Below, piece after piece: positions 49,461 to 57,833 of a stretch of 64,000 nucleotides of DNA. How positions within the stretch are numbered: the stretch's first letter is position 1; each line of letters begins with the position of its first letter. The stretch comes from a virus. The translations under genes and the position numbers were made by a program. The stretch lies in IMG/VR virus record IMGVR_UViG_3300024221_000006, positions 62,001-126,000 of that record, one strand, 5' to 3'. The notes beneath the pieces were generated by a model. It had not been told where the DNA came from. It did not search any database and saw only the letters and a list, made by a program, of their open reading frames with translations.

Positions 49461-50231
49461 TTAAAAATCCCACTTATCTGTAAAGTGACATCTTACGTAT
49501 GTTGGTCGGTTCATTACTGCTCCGCCTTTATGATTTTCTCTGAATCTTACGTTGAAATCTGAATCTTCACTTACGTTACCCCAAGTATCTCTCCATAAAA
49601 CAGATGCAGATGGTTTATGCATAAACAACCAAGGACTCATTACTACTAAACCTTCCTTTATTCTTGTTATGTTCCACTTTCCTTCAACATCTGGAAGTTC
49701 TTCACCATATTCTGTAGAATCTTCAAATGTTTTATCGTCTTTAAATTTCATTACTTCGTTATCGTACCAAGATCTGTTAATCCACCAATTAGCGTCAGGG
49801 TTTTTATTAAACTCTATCATTAGGTGTAGTGTATGTTCTTCTAATAACATATCGTCTGAATCCATATATGTAATTAAATTTCCAGTTGCGGCTCCTACTC
49901 CTACTCTACGAGGAAAACCTCTATAATATTTGTTGCCTTCTTCGTTTTGCATATATGTACTCATTTCTTTTGAGTTTCTAGAAACGTATATTAATCTTAT
50001 GTTATCTTCAGTTTGAAAATGAGCATCATATAGTGACTTTGTTTCCATGCAATTGTCTGCTACTATTATTAATTCACAGTTTTTATATAATTGATTTTGA
50101 AAACTCTGGACTGCTCTTAAAAATTTAGAATGTGAATCTTTCCTAGATCCTGGATAATTACCAAGATATGATTGCATGATAATACTAATCTTTGGCTTTG
50201 CAGCCGCTTCAATTACTTCTTTTAATTCCAT
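49461..50231 (-). CDS. Family 2 glycosyltransferase
   Basis: A 256-residue GT-A protein: KPKISIIMQSYLGNYPGSRK start, ELIIVADNCMETKSLYDAHF, RRVGVGAATGNLITYMDSDD with the DxD-type metal motif, and WINRSWYDNEVMKF. It follows the DUF2827-like glycosyltransferase by 12 nt and the two could work in one pathway. Acceptor unknown; the fibre genes on both sides make virion glycosylation plausible. Confidence 0.87.
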   Translation of the reverse strand: MELKEVIEAAAKPKISIIMQSYLGNYPGSRKDSHSKFLRAVQSFQNQLYKNCELIIVADNCMETKSLYDAHFQTEDNIRLIYVSRNSKEMSTYMQNEEGNKYYRGFPRRVGVGAATGNLITYMDSDDMLLEEHTLHLMIEFNKNPDANWWINRSWYDNEVMKFKDDKTFEDSTEYGEELPDVEGKWNITRIKEGLVVMSPWLFMHKPSASVLWRDTWGNVSEDSDFNVRFRENHKGGAVMNRPTYVRCHFTDKWDF

Positions 50232-50243
50232 TATTTATTATGT

Positions 50244-51431
50244 TTATTTATATAGGTTTGTTGACCAGTCATATTCGTTTGATAGAGCATGTTTTCCTGG
50301 TTCAAAAATATTCTCTATTAGTTTTTTATATGTATCTACGATGTTAGGATTTGTTGTAAGATATCTTGAAAGAACCTTTGTGCTTTTTGCTGTATATTCC
50401 TTTTCTATCTCATCATGATGATTTAATACATTCTCTAACATCTTTGCAGCTGACACTGTATCGAATCCTTTATAATAATACCCTGCATCCTTTATCATTG
50501 TTGCGTTATGAACTAAAGGATATCCAAAATAAAGAGCGTCTAAATATGCATAGTTTAAAGGATTATCCCATTGATGTGAAAGAACTATATCCGTTTTCTC
50601 AGAAAGAAAATTAGTTACTGGGTACCTTGAGCACATTTTTAATTTACCGGAATGAGTTACATCTAAGTGTTTAATGGAACTAATAAAGTATTTACTAGAT
50701 AATAATCTTTTACCACTTCCTACCCAAAATTCATTGAACGCCTTTTTACCCTTTTTTCTGTATAGTTCTTCTACCATCATGATAAGAGGCATACAATATT
50801 TAACTACATTCATATTAGGTTCCATTGAAGATAGGTTCATATCTTCTGCATTCTTGCCTCCTTTATAGAATGCGTCTTTCATACCATTTCTGACGTTTTT
50901 AGAATTTTCTTCTTTTATAAACTTAGGACTCCATACAAATGGAACCACTTTAACCTTGTCAGCAGAAAGCCTTCCCATTGTTTGATAGTATGATCTATTT
51001 TGATATTCCTGCTGTGGAATAAACCATGCTTCATCGTGGCCATGCGTCCAATTACTTACAGATTCTTTAGAATCAAATAAGACTCTTTCCATATCTATAA
51101 TATAATTATTACCGCAAAAGTATTTAATAATCTTAATTTTAGGATTCTTTTTTCTAACGGCGACTGTTTGCTCGGTACTAAATGAAGTTCCTAGAAGTAT
51201 TAATAAATCCGTTGAATTTACTTTATCTGCATATTTATAAATAGGATATTTAGAAGTGTCCCAATCTACCTTTGACAGATCTTTAACTTTATTACTAGTG
51301 TCTAACGCATATACACTATGATCTCCTATTTCAGAAAGAGTTTCAATTAAATTTAATACATTTAATTTGATTCCATTTATCCAAAGAGATTCATTATCCT
51401 GTTGTAATCCTAGTGTAATTCCAATGTTCAT
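50244..51431 (-). CDS. DUF2827-like glycosyltransferase (GT-B fold)
   Basis: From the Met of MNIGITLGLQQDNESLWING this encodes 395 residues, with KLNVLNLIETLSEIGDHSVY and DLLILLGTSFSTEQTVAVRK, the pattern of the DUF2827 family. Later segments (LSHQWDNPLNYAYLDALYFG, YPLVHNATMIKDAGYYYKGF) are the sugar-nucleotide-binding half of a GT-B fold. The longer open frame to 51503 would run through a terminator hairpin, so this start is preferred. Substrate unknown. Confidence 0.82.
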   Translation of the reverse strand: MNIGITLGLQQDNESLWINGIKLNVLNLIETLSEIGDHSVYALDTSNKVKDLSKVDWDTSKYPIYKYADKVNSTDLLILLGTSFSTEQTVAVRKKNPKIKIIKYFCGNNYIIDMERVLFDSKESVSNWTHGHDEAWFIPQQEYQNRSYYQTMGRLSADKVKVVPFVWSPKFIKEENSKNVRNGMKDAFYKGGKNAEDMNLSSMEPNMNVVKYCMPLIMMVEELYRKKGKKAFNEFWVGSGKRLLSSKYFISSIKHLDVTHSGKLKMCSRYPVTNFLSEKTDIVLSHQWDNPLNYAYLDALYFGYPLVHNATMIKDAGYYYKGFDTVSAAKMLENVLNHHDEIEKEYTAKSTKVLSRYLTTNPNIVDTYKKLIENIFEPGKHALSNEYDWSTNLYK

Positions 51432-51474
51432 GTTAAACCGATATTTTGTTTTACTATATATTTTAAATAAAAAA

Positions 51475-51494
51475 GGCTCCTCTTCCGAGGAGCC
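51475..51494 (-). terminator. Intrinsic terminator after coiled-coil fibre gene
   Basis: GGCTCCTC (51475-51482) pairs with GAGGAGCC (51487-51494) around TTCC. The minus-strand reading continues CCTTTTTTATT. It lies about 46 nt past the stop of the fibre gene at 51541 and before the DUF2827-like start. Confidence 0.9.
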
Positions 51495-51540
51495 TTTAAT
51501 CAATTAAGCATTAAGCTAATAATTTAAACCGAAGTTTAGA

Positions 51541-53313
51541 TTATAGTTTTATACCCATAACTTGAACTTTGTCCTTAGCATCAACGTCATAAGCTAATAA
51601 GCCTGTGAAATCGATATCAGTTCCACCTGTACATCTGAAGTCAACGAATACACCGTTTACATAAACAGTTAAATCATCGTTAGTTCCGAATGCAACTGGC
51701 TGAGGTAAAGTAAATAAGTTAGTTGCAGTAAATACTGCAGTTTGTCTTAGGTACGTACCACCTTCTTCAACAGCTACTTCTAATGAATCGATAGATGCGT
51801 TTATAACATTTACCTCTCCGTTAGTTGTTGCTATCTCAGCAGCTAATTCAGCAGATAAAGCAGATTCAACAGAACCAGCTCTTGTGATTTCAGCAGCTAA
51901 GTCACCTTCAACACCTAATACTCTAGTGTCGATTGAAGTGATGTCACCAGCTAATTCACCGTCAACAACCTCTAAAGAATTAACTGAAGCAGTTAATAAT
52001 AAGTTGTCAGCGTCGTTAGCGTCGATCTGTGCTTTTAACTTAGCGTCTTCACCAGCTCTATCTTCTTTTTCTTGCTCGATAGCAATCGCTAGATTGTTAT
52101 CAACAGCTTCTAAAGAATCGATAGATCTGTCTTGTGCGATTTGCTCAGCGTTAGTTGAAGCGATTTCAGCAGCTAAAGCAACTTCTAAAGAATCAACAGA
52201 TGCGTCAGTTCTTACTACGAATGCAGCAAAAGCATCATCATTTTCAGTATCAACAGAGTTGATTAAAGAAACGATTTCAGCGAATGAATCTTTGTCAGCA
52301 GTTGAAGCTTCTAAGATTGCATCGATTCTACCTTTTTCTGTAGCGATGTCAGATGCTAATTCACCATCAACAACCTCTAAAGAGTTTACAGATAATGTTA
52401 AGTTAGCGTTGTCTAAATCGTTAGCGTCGATTCTAGAACCTAATGCTAAATCAGCAGCAGCTCTTAATCTTGCTTCCTCTTCGATAGAAGATGATAAACC
52501 AGCGTCAGCAGCTTCTAAAGAATCAATAGATGCGTTTTGAACAGCTTGCTCAGCAGCAGTTTCAGCGATCTCAGCAGATAATTCTGCAGATATCTTACCT
52601 TCCATTGCAGTTGCTCTGTCGATTTCAGCTTGTAAGTCACCTTCAACACCAGATACTCTAGTGTCTAATGAAGTGATGTTACCAGCAAAACCATTGTCAA
52701 CAACTTCTAATGAATCGATAGATGCGTTAACATTGATAAAATCAGCGTTAGTTGCAGCGATCTCTGCGTTTAAAGCAGCTTCAATAGCATTTTCTCTACC
52801 AGTTGCTCTTTCGATTTCAGAAGCTAAGTCACCTTCAACACCTAATACTCTAGTGTCTAATGAAGTGATGTCACCTTCTAAACCAAGAATGTCAGAGTCA
52901 TTGCTTGTGATTTGTCTCTGAAGATCAGCATCAACTAATTCTAATGAATCGATTGACTTATCTGTTCTTAGTACGAATGAAGCGAATGCATTGTCATTTT
53001 CAGTATCAACTGCGTTGATTAAAGAAACGATTTCAGCGAATGAATCTTTGTCTGCTTCTGCAGAATCTAAGATTGCATCTACTCTTTCTTTTTCTGTTAC
53101 GATCTCAGCCGATAAAGCAGTATCAACAGCTTCTAAAGAAGATACTTCACCTGCGATGAAAGTCTCTAAAGAGTTTACTGATGCGTCTACTGTATCAAAT
53201 CCTTGTTTGATGTCCCATACGTTTGCAATTTTTACATTGTCAGACGATACAACATTTGCCCATGTGATTGAACTTAGAAAGTCAGAAATTTGTTTTGAAC
53301 GAATTTGTGCCAT
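51541..53313 (-). CDS. Long tail-fibre-like coiled-coil protein with internal repeats
   Basis: A 590-residue protein dominated by heptad-like helices and repeats around VNSLEVVDGELA, SIDSLEVVD and ITSLDTRVLGVEGDL. The block DSFAEIVSLINAVDTENDNA followed by FASFVLRTD occurs near residue 90 and again near residue 350, showing an internal duplication. The C-terminal ~80 residues form a beta domain (DLTVYVNGVFVDFRCTGGTD). It resembles long tail fibre shafts of large myoviruses. A terminator follows. Confidence 0.8.
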   Translation of the reverse strand: MAQIRSKQISDFLSSITWANVVSSDNVKIANVWDIKQGFDTVDASVNSLETFIAGEVSSLEAVDTALSAEIVTEKERVDAILDSAEADKDSFAEIVSLINAVDTENDNAFASFVLRTDKSIDSLELVDADLQRQITSNDSDILGLEGDITSLDTRVLGVEGDLASEIERATGRENAIEAALNAEIAATNADFINVNASIDSLEVVDNGFAGNITSLDTRVSGVEGDLQAEIDRATAMEGKISAELSAEIAETAAEQAVQNASIDSLEAADAGLSSSIEEEARLRAAADLALGSRIDANDLDNANLTLSVNSLEVVDGELASDIATEKGRIDAILEASTADKDSFAEIVSLINSVDTENDDAFAAFVVRTDASVDSLEVALAAEIASTNAEQIAQDRSIDSLEAVDNNLAIAIEQEKEDRAGEDAKLKAQIDANDADNLLLTASVNSLEVVDGELAGDITSIDTRVLGVEGDLAAEITRAGSVESALSAELAAEIATTNGEVNVINASIDSLEVAVEEGGTYLRQTAVFTATNLFTLPQPVAFGTNDDLTVYVNGVFVDFRCTGGTDIDFTGLLAYDVDAKDKVQVMGIKL

Positions 53314-53430
53314 ATTATTTATATAATTATTTTTTGCACACCCTACATTATTGTAGGATTGGATTATATATTAATACGTTTATTCGTGGGGGGTAAAAAA
53401 GTATATAATATCTTAATAAAATTAATTAAA

Positions 53431-53458
53431 TTTTACGTATTTACGTTTTTACGTTTTT
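53431..53458. repeat. Short TTTACG direct repeats in intergenic region
   Basis: Three copies of TTTACG-type units (TTTTACG, ATTTACG, TTTTTACG) lie in the 170 nt gap between two fibre genes. The gap also has a small inverted repeat (CCTACA/TGTAGG, 53342-53357) and a TATAATACTAAG box near 53461. They may form a control region for the fibre gene at 51541-53313. Confidence 0.4.
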
Positions 53459-53483
53459 CTTATAATACTAAGATAATATATTA

Positions 53484-54710
53484 TTAAGAATAAGATTCGT
53501 AGAATAAAGAGACTCTATCTTCATCAGTGAGCTCATATCCCGCGACTATCGAGTTAAAGATTAATTCATCACCTACTCGGATATCTTGGAATGTTCTAGC
53601 AGTAGTTCCTCCATCTGATGAAAAGTAACCATCTAGGTTTTTAGTTCCGTCTCCTAATGAAATAGAAATACCATTAATTTCAACGTCAATGTATTGGCCA
53701 TCTTGCGGTGTAACCGATAATATGATTCCAGTTCTAGATACATTTCCAGATGTATTATTTGGAATTAATTCTTTATCTAGTACTGTGCTAGATTTCTTAC
53801 CTAGATCAGTTGAAGATAATGCTGAACCATATACATCTAGTTTAAATGAAACTTCGTCCGTAACTAGCCAATTATTTTTATATACACCAGGTCCTTCAGT
53901 CGACATTTCGTGAGATACTATAACCTGTATTGCATCATCGATGTCGTCAATACATTCTCCAGAAGAACAGTTGATTCTGTACCAGTCTACTACATTAAAA
54001 ATAGAATATTGAGCGGTATCGCTTCTGTTTATTAATGTAATCGTACCTTCAATTCCATCTTTATCTATTCTGTTAATTAAAAAGTTTTCTAAAACACTTA
54101 CTCTAATTCCATCGTAGTCACTATTCATAAATGTCATTTTAGTTACTAGACCAGGGGATCCTGAATCTAAAGATAAGCTTCCTTGTCCAATAGGAACTGA
54201 ACCATCGATATGTTGAACTTTATAATATGGATCCATGGACGAAGATACACCTATTCCCGAACTTCTTTGAGTAGATTTATACAGAGAAGGATCGTGTCTG
54301 TTTTCATTAAATAAAATAGATCCAATTTCCATGTTAGGTAAAGAATAAACCTTAGTAGGTTCTATTCTAGAATTAGTCACTACTATGTTTACGTATATTT
54401 TTCCAGCAGGAAGATTTAATGTTTGTAGTTTTGATAATTCAAATTGAAAAACAGCCTGTGTAGTTGGATCGTCATTTACTAATATAAGATCTCCTGAAAC
54501 TCCGTATACTCTAGGCATTGAATATTGTGCGATTAAATCAGACGATTCATCTAATAAATTCATAGTAAATGTAGAATATAGTGATGTATTAAGATTTCCA
54601 CCTACCCTATCTCTATATAGTTTTACTGTGTAGACTTGTGAGTCTCCCTGTATAACATCTATTGTGTTATCAATATATCCAATAATATCTTCTTGCGTAA
54701 CCTGTGGCAT
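53484..54710 (-). CDS. Tail-fibre/structural protein
   Basis: A 408-residue protein, strand-rich, starting MPQVTQEDIIGYIDNTIDVI. The final ~80 residues (EINGISISLGDGTKNLDGYF, SIVAGYELTDEDRVSLFYES) resemble the end of the protein at 48565-49341 (VFLNGIAL...DVYF, LAGYELAGTDQFEVVYD). The shared end suggests a common attachment or tip domain. It is likely a fibre or fibre-adaptor protein. Confidence 0.75.
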   Translation of the reverse strand: MPQVTQEDIIGYIDNTIDVIQGDSQVYTVKLYRDRVGGNLNTSLYSTFTMNLLDESSDLIAQYSMPRVYGVSGDLILVNDDPTTQAVFQFELSKLQTLNLPAGKIYVNIVVTNSRIEPTKVYSLPNMEIGSILFNENRHDPSLYKSTQRSSGIGVSSSMDPYYKVQHIDGSVPIGQGSLSLDSGSPGLVTKMTFMNSDYDGIRVSVLENFLINRIDKDGIEGTITLINRSDTAQYSIFNVVDWYRINCSSGECIDDIDDAIQVIVSHEMSTEGPGVYKNNWLVTDEVSFKLDVYGSALSSTDLGKKSSTVLDKELIPNNTSGNVSRTGIILSVTPQDGQYIDVEINGISISLGDGTKNLDGYFSSDGGTTARTFQDIRVGDELIFNSIVAGYELTDEDRVSLFYESYS

Positions 54711-54748
54711 TTTTAAACTATTTTGTTTTTATAAACTATATATCTTGA

Positions 54749-55435
54749 TTAATTTGCTCTTAAATGATTGTAAAGCTTAAATTTTAATACTGGCAATACC
54801 CTTTCATTCATATCGAATTCTGAATTAACACTGCATCTAAAAAACCTATAATCAGAACTTTCATCTTGTACCTTTGTAATAAAAAGAGAAATTGCTCTTA
54901 TATCATACACTGTTTCTCCTTCATATTTTAGATTTAAATCTTTCCAGTTTTCTGTCAATAAAGAAGGAACTTTAAAAGAATATATTTGCATGATATCTTC
55001 AGGAGTTTTCACTAAAGCATATCCTAGTTTTTTAGTTCTTTTAATATCTGGAATTTCTGTAATGTTAATAGCCTTCTCGACTAATCTAAATACTACCCTT
55101 ACATTTTTATGTATATCTTCTAATATATCTATAGCTTTATCACAAAGCTTATACATGTCTTCTATATGTTTATCTCCTTCTGGATATTCATATTCTAAAG
55201 ACATTGTGTCAAGGTTGATTCCCTTGAGAACTCTTAAATTAACGTCTATCTCCTCCTTCCTGTGCTTAATTTTATACATTTCAAGTAGATGATCTTCTAC
55301 TTCATCGAGTATGGATATTAAGCCTCCATCTTTGAGAATCTTATTAAAAGTGTTCTCAGCTGCTAAGAGTTTATAGTATTTTAATTCAAAATCATGAGGC
55401 TCGATAGTGAGCCAATTTGGATCTAATACATTCAT
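54749..55435 (-). CDS. Unknown phage protein
   Basis: A 228-residue protein with a helical N-terminal ~140 residues (LAAENTFNKILKDGGLISIL, DKAIDILEDIHKNVRVVFRL) and a beta C-terminal domain (YDIRAISLFITKVQDESSDY). It precedes the fibre operon. Family not recognised. Confidence 0.65.
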   Translation of the reverse strand: MNVLDPNWLTIEPHDFELKYYKLLAAENTFNKILKDGGLISILDEVEDHLLEMYKIKHRKEEIDVNLRVLKGINLDTMSLEYEYPEGDKHIEDMYKLCDKAIDILEDIHKNVRVVFRLVEKAINITEIPDIKRTKKLGYALVKTPEDIMQIYSFKVPSLLTENWKDLNLKYEGETVYDIRAISLFITKVQDESSDYRFFRCSVNSEFDMNERVLPVLKFKLYNHLRAN

Positions 55436-55467
55436 GGAATATTTATCTAAAATTCCACGCGTGTATT

Positions 55468-55779
55468 TTATTTTTTAGAAGATGTCTTCTTTTTAGAAGC
55501 TTTTTTAGGTGGAGTTTGTTCGGTTGGAATAACTGCTAATCCCCATTGTAGAATAAACCACTGTGCTTCTTTCTCAGCTTGTTTGATGTCTAATCCTAAT
55601 GTGTTAACAACAGTTTCTGTAATATGCTTTATAAACTTTTGCTCTTTTTCTTGAGTAGTTTTATATTCCATATACCATTGTGGATTGTCCTTAACATCAT
55701 CATAGGTTACCCCATGATCTTTTAATTGATGATTGATTAGCTCAATAAATAATTCTCTTTCAATGTCTCTGTTTCTCAT
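55468..55779 (-). CDS. Small protein with Lys/Ser tail
   Basis: A 103-residue helical protein starting MRNRDIERELFIELINHQLK and ending in a Lys/Ser/Pro-rich tail (PPKKASKKKTSSKK), which may bind nucleic acid. It overlaps the upstream gene by 4 nt. Function unknown. Confidence 0.65.
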   Translation of the reverse strand: MRNRDIERELFIELINHQLKDHGVTYDDVKDNPQWYMEYKTTQEKEQKFIKHITETVVNTLGLDIKQAEKEAQWFILQWGLAVIPTEQTPPKKASKKKTSSKK

Positions 55780-55973
55780 AATGATAGTATTGTAATTAGT
55801 GCATCCATATCCTGTAACCTAATCCATTCGTCATAGGTTAAAGAGATCATGGTGAAGTCTTTTGCCGGTGTATTTAAAAATTCAAACTCTTTCGTCGTCT
55901 CCGAAAAAGGATCACTTAATATCTTATTAAGAGAGTCTAAATCTTGCGTTTTTACGTAAATATGAATTTTCAT
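55776..55973 (-). CDS. Unknown small protein
   Basis: A 65-residue protein (MKIHIYVKTQDLDSLNKILS start, DMDALITILSL end) between ClpP and the Lys-tail gene. The layout suggests a beta-alpha-beta mini-domain. Function unknown. Confidence 0.6.
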   Translation of the reverse strand: MKIHIYVKTQDLDSLNKILSDPFSETTKEFEFLNTPAKDFTMISLTYDEWIRLQDMDALITILSL

Positions 55974-55985
55974 ATAATTTATATA

Positions 55986-56654
55986 TTAAGATTTCCCGAT
56001 GATTTCGTCAATAATACCATAAGCTTTAGCTTCTTTTGCATTTAACCAAAAGTCTCTAGTCGCATCTTTCATTACTTCGTCAGCTGGTTTTCCACAATAT
56101 TCTCCTAAAAGATTAAATAATTCTTTATTTACTTTTTGCCATTCTTTCCAATCTATTTCAGCATCTTGAATATTACCATTAAATCCACCAGAGGATTGGT
56201 GTAACATTGTAGTAGAATGTCTAAGTGAAGATCTTTTTCCCTTAGTTCCTGCTCCTAATAAAACAGAACCCATTGATGCAGCCATACCAGTATTTACTGT
56301 TTTAATATCTGACTTAATGTAATCCATAACATCAACCATTGAAAGTCCACTTTTAACACTTCCACCTGGAGAATCAATATGCATCGTAATATCTGTTCCT
56401 CCAACTGAGTCTAAAAACATCAACTGTGCTTGAACAATCGTAGACATATTATCATTAACAGGTCCTGCAACCCATAATAACCTATCCATCATTAATCTAG
56501 AAAAGATATCCATCTGAGTAGCTCTTAACTCTCTTTCTTCTAAGATATATGGAGTTAACGAGTTTTCAATCTGCTTCTCATAGTAATTTAATTTAGATGA
56601 TGAAACATTATGATCACTCATCGCATACTTTTCAAATTCTTTTCCGTAATTCAT
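55986..56654 (-). CDS. clpP: ClpP-like serine protease
   Basis: The 222-residue protein has the ClpP triad: Ser128 in NTGMAASMGSVLLGAG, His152 in TTMLHQSSGG and Asp197 in MKDATRDFWLN, with the IDSPGGSV strand before the active site. Length is somewhat larger than bacterial ClpP (about 200) because of a ~40-residue N-terminal part that could be processed. It would form tetradecameric rings with the ClpC-like protein encoded 2 kb upstream. A promoter-like box lies about 20-38 nt before the start. Confidence 0.93.
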   Translation of the reverse strand: MNYGKEFEKYAMSDHNVSSSKLNYYEKQIENSLTPYILEERELRATQMDIFSRLMMDRLLWVAGPVNDNMSTIVQAQLMFLDSVGGTDITMHIDSPGGSVKSGLSMVDVMDYIKSDIKTVNTGMAASMGSVLLGAGTKGKRSSLRHSTTMLHQSSGGFNGNIQDAEIDWKEWQKVNKELFNLLGEYCGKPADEVMKDATRDFWLNAKEAKAYGIIDEIIGKS

Positions 56655-56674
56655 ATAATTCTTTGTGTGTATTA

Positions 56675-56692
56675 TTTTAATATTATATTAAG
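56675..56692 (-). promoter_or_regulatory. Promoter-like AT box before clpP
   Basis: On the minus strand this reads CTTAATATAATATTAAAA and lies about 20-38 nt before the ClpP start. It overlaps the stop of the GT25 gene. Fits the phage box consensus. Confidence 0.45.
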
Positions 56693-57522
56693 TTATCCTT
56701 AAATGTTTCAACATAAGAATAAGTATTATCAGATTCGGTATCATCTCCTTGTGTTATTAGATTATGATTAGTCATATACACTTGCATGTTTTTGAATTGA
56801 TAATTAATCCATACGTCAACTGGGCCGACAATAGGCAAACCTTCTAATAATTTCTTAGCTCCTTCGTATGTTAATACATAACCAGATAACCACCATACTC
56901 CATTATATAACCGTGATAGATTTTGGGAATGAGGATCCCATGTAAATCCAAATTGATTTGGCAAACTAGAAAGATACAATAAATCCCAATCATTAGGAAG
57001 TTCTTTTTCAAATATGCTTTCTATTTTATCTTGAAATTTATGACAAAATTCAAAGTCATCTTCCATTATGAGGGTGACTGGTGTTTTATTCTCTACAATT
57101 TCTTTCCAAATTCTATAGTGTGAAAATGCGATTCCAGTTTCAGCAGAAGAACATAATATCTTATTATTTCTTTTTAATTTATTTTTCATTCCGGGAGAAG
57201 GATCTATTTCCCAGTGAAATGAAAATGGATATTTGTTAATGTGTATTTTTTTAGAAAACCACTTTATTCTTTTTCCTTCTATTGCGTCAAAGAATCTTAA
57301 ATGATCTAGTAATGTTTTACGTCCCTTTAGTTTTTGGGAAGATGCTCTCTTCTCTGCTATTTTTAATCTATCTTTCCTGTATGCTAGATGAATAACTACG
57401 GTGTCGTCAATATACTTAGTCCATTCAATTCTTTTCTGTCTCTCGAATACTCGTAAGAGTCGAGAGAACCATTTTGATGTGGTTCTAGCGACTCTATTAA
57501 ATCCTTCAAGCCCGTACTTCAT
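56683..57522 (-). CDS. GT25-family glycosyltransferase (collagen galactosyltransferase-like)
   Basis: The 279-residue protein shows GT25 motifs: a VVIHLAYRKDRL start, CSSAETGIAFSHYRIWKEIV, the metal motif Glu154-Asp155-Asp156 in TLIMEDDFEFC, DWDLLYLSS, WLSGYVLTYEGAKKLLEG and VGPVDVWINY. GT25 contains animal procollagen galactosyltransferases (COLGALT) as well as bacterial LPS galactosyltransferases. With a hydroxylase and a Lys-Y collagen in the same genome, galactosylation of hydroxylysine is a good guess, but an LPS-like role remains possible. It starts 8 nt after the UVR-like small gene. Confidence 0.85.
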   Translation of the reverse strand: MKYGLEGFNRVARTTSKWFSRLLRVFERQKRIEWTKYIDDTVVIHLAYRKDRLKIAEKRASSQKLKGRKTLLDHLRFFDAIEGKRIKWFSKKIHINKYPFSFHWEIDPSPGMKNKLKRNNKILCSSAETGIAFSHYRIWKEIVENKTPVTLIMEDDFEFCHKFQDKIESIFEKELPNDWDLLYLSSLPNQFGFTWDPHSQNLSRLYNGVWWLSGYVLTYEGAKKLLEGLPIVGPVDVWINYQFKNMQVYMTNHNLITQGDDTESDNTYSYVETFKDNLI

Positions 57523-57530
57523 TATTGAAT

Positions 57531-57833
57531 TTATATTCTATTTAGCAAGTCTGTGATGTGTTTACATTTTTCGTAATTTTCTCTTTCTTTAAAAAATTCT
57601 AGAGATTTTTGCAAAGACTTATTATATCTATCTTCATCCAAGAGGGATTCATACTCATTTCCTTGTTCATCTATCAATTTACATAGTATATTTCCTTTCA
57701 TTGATATTCCATCAATAGTATCTTCTATGTGTTGTACGATATTTAAATGAAAACCGACAATGTCATCTATGCCATCTTCCAAGGAACCCAGTTCCATCGT
57801 CCTAGTGTTAATCCTGAATTTCGGGTATTCCAT
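57531..57833 (-). CDS. Small protein with UVR-like hairpin
   Basis: A 100-residue protein with an N-terminal beta part (FRINTRTMELGSLEDGIDDI) and a C-terminal LQKSLEFFKERENYEKCKHI then TDLLNRI, the UVR-like hairpin of the four-member family. It overlaps the thymidylate-synthase-fold gene by 26 nt and lies in the ClpP/ClpC neighbourhood. See the family finding. Confidence 0.68.
   Translation of the reverse strand: MEYPKFRINTRTMELGSLEDGIDDIVGFHLNIVQHIEDTIDGISMKGNILCKLIDEQGNEYESLLDEDRYNKSLQKSLEFFKERENYEKCKHITDLLNRI

Noticed and set aside
51432-51503. N-terminal extension of the DUF2827-like gene (start at 51503)
   Set aside because: The extension translates the strong terminator hairpin at 51475-51494 and lacks family similarity; the Met at 51431 gives the expected N-terminus.
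52661-52921. Plus-strand frames across the coiled-coil fibre gene (also 51884-52540)
   Set aside because: They are antisense shadows of the repetitive Ser/Leu/Glu-rich fibre with Ser/Ala-rich compositions and no own upstream signals.
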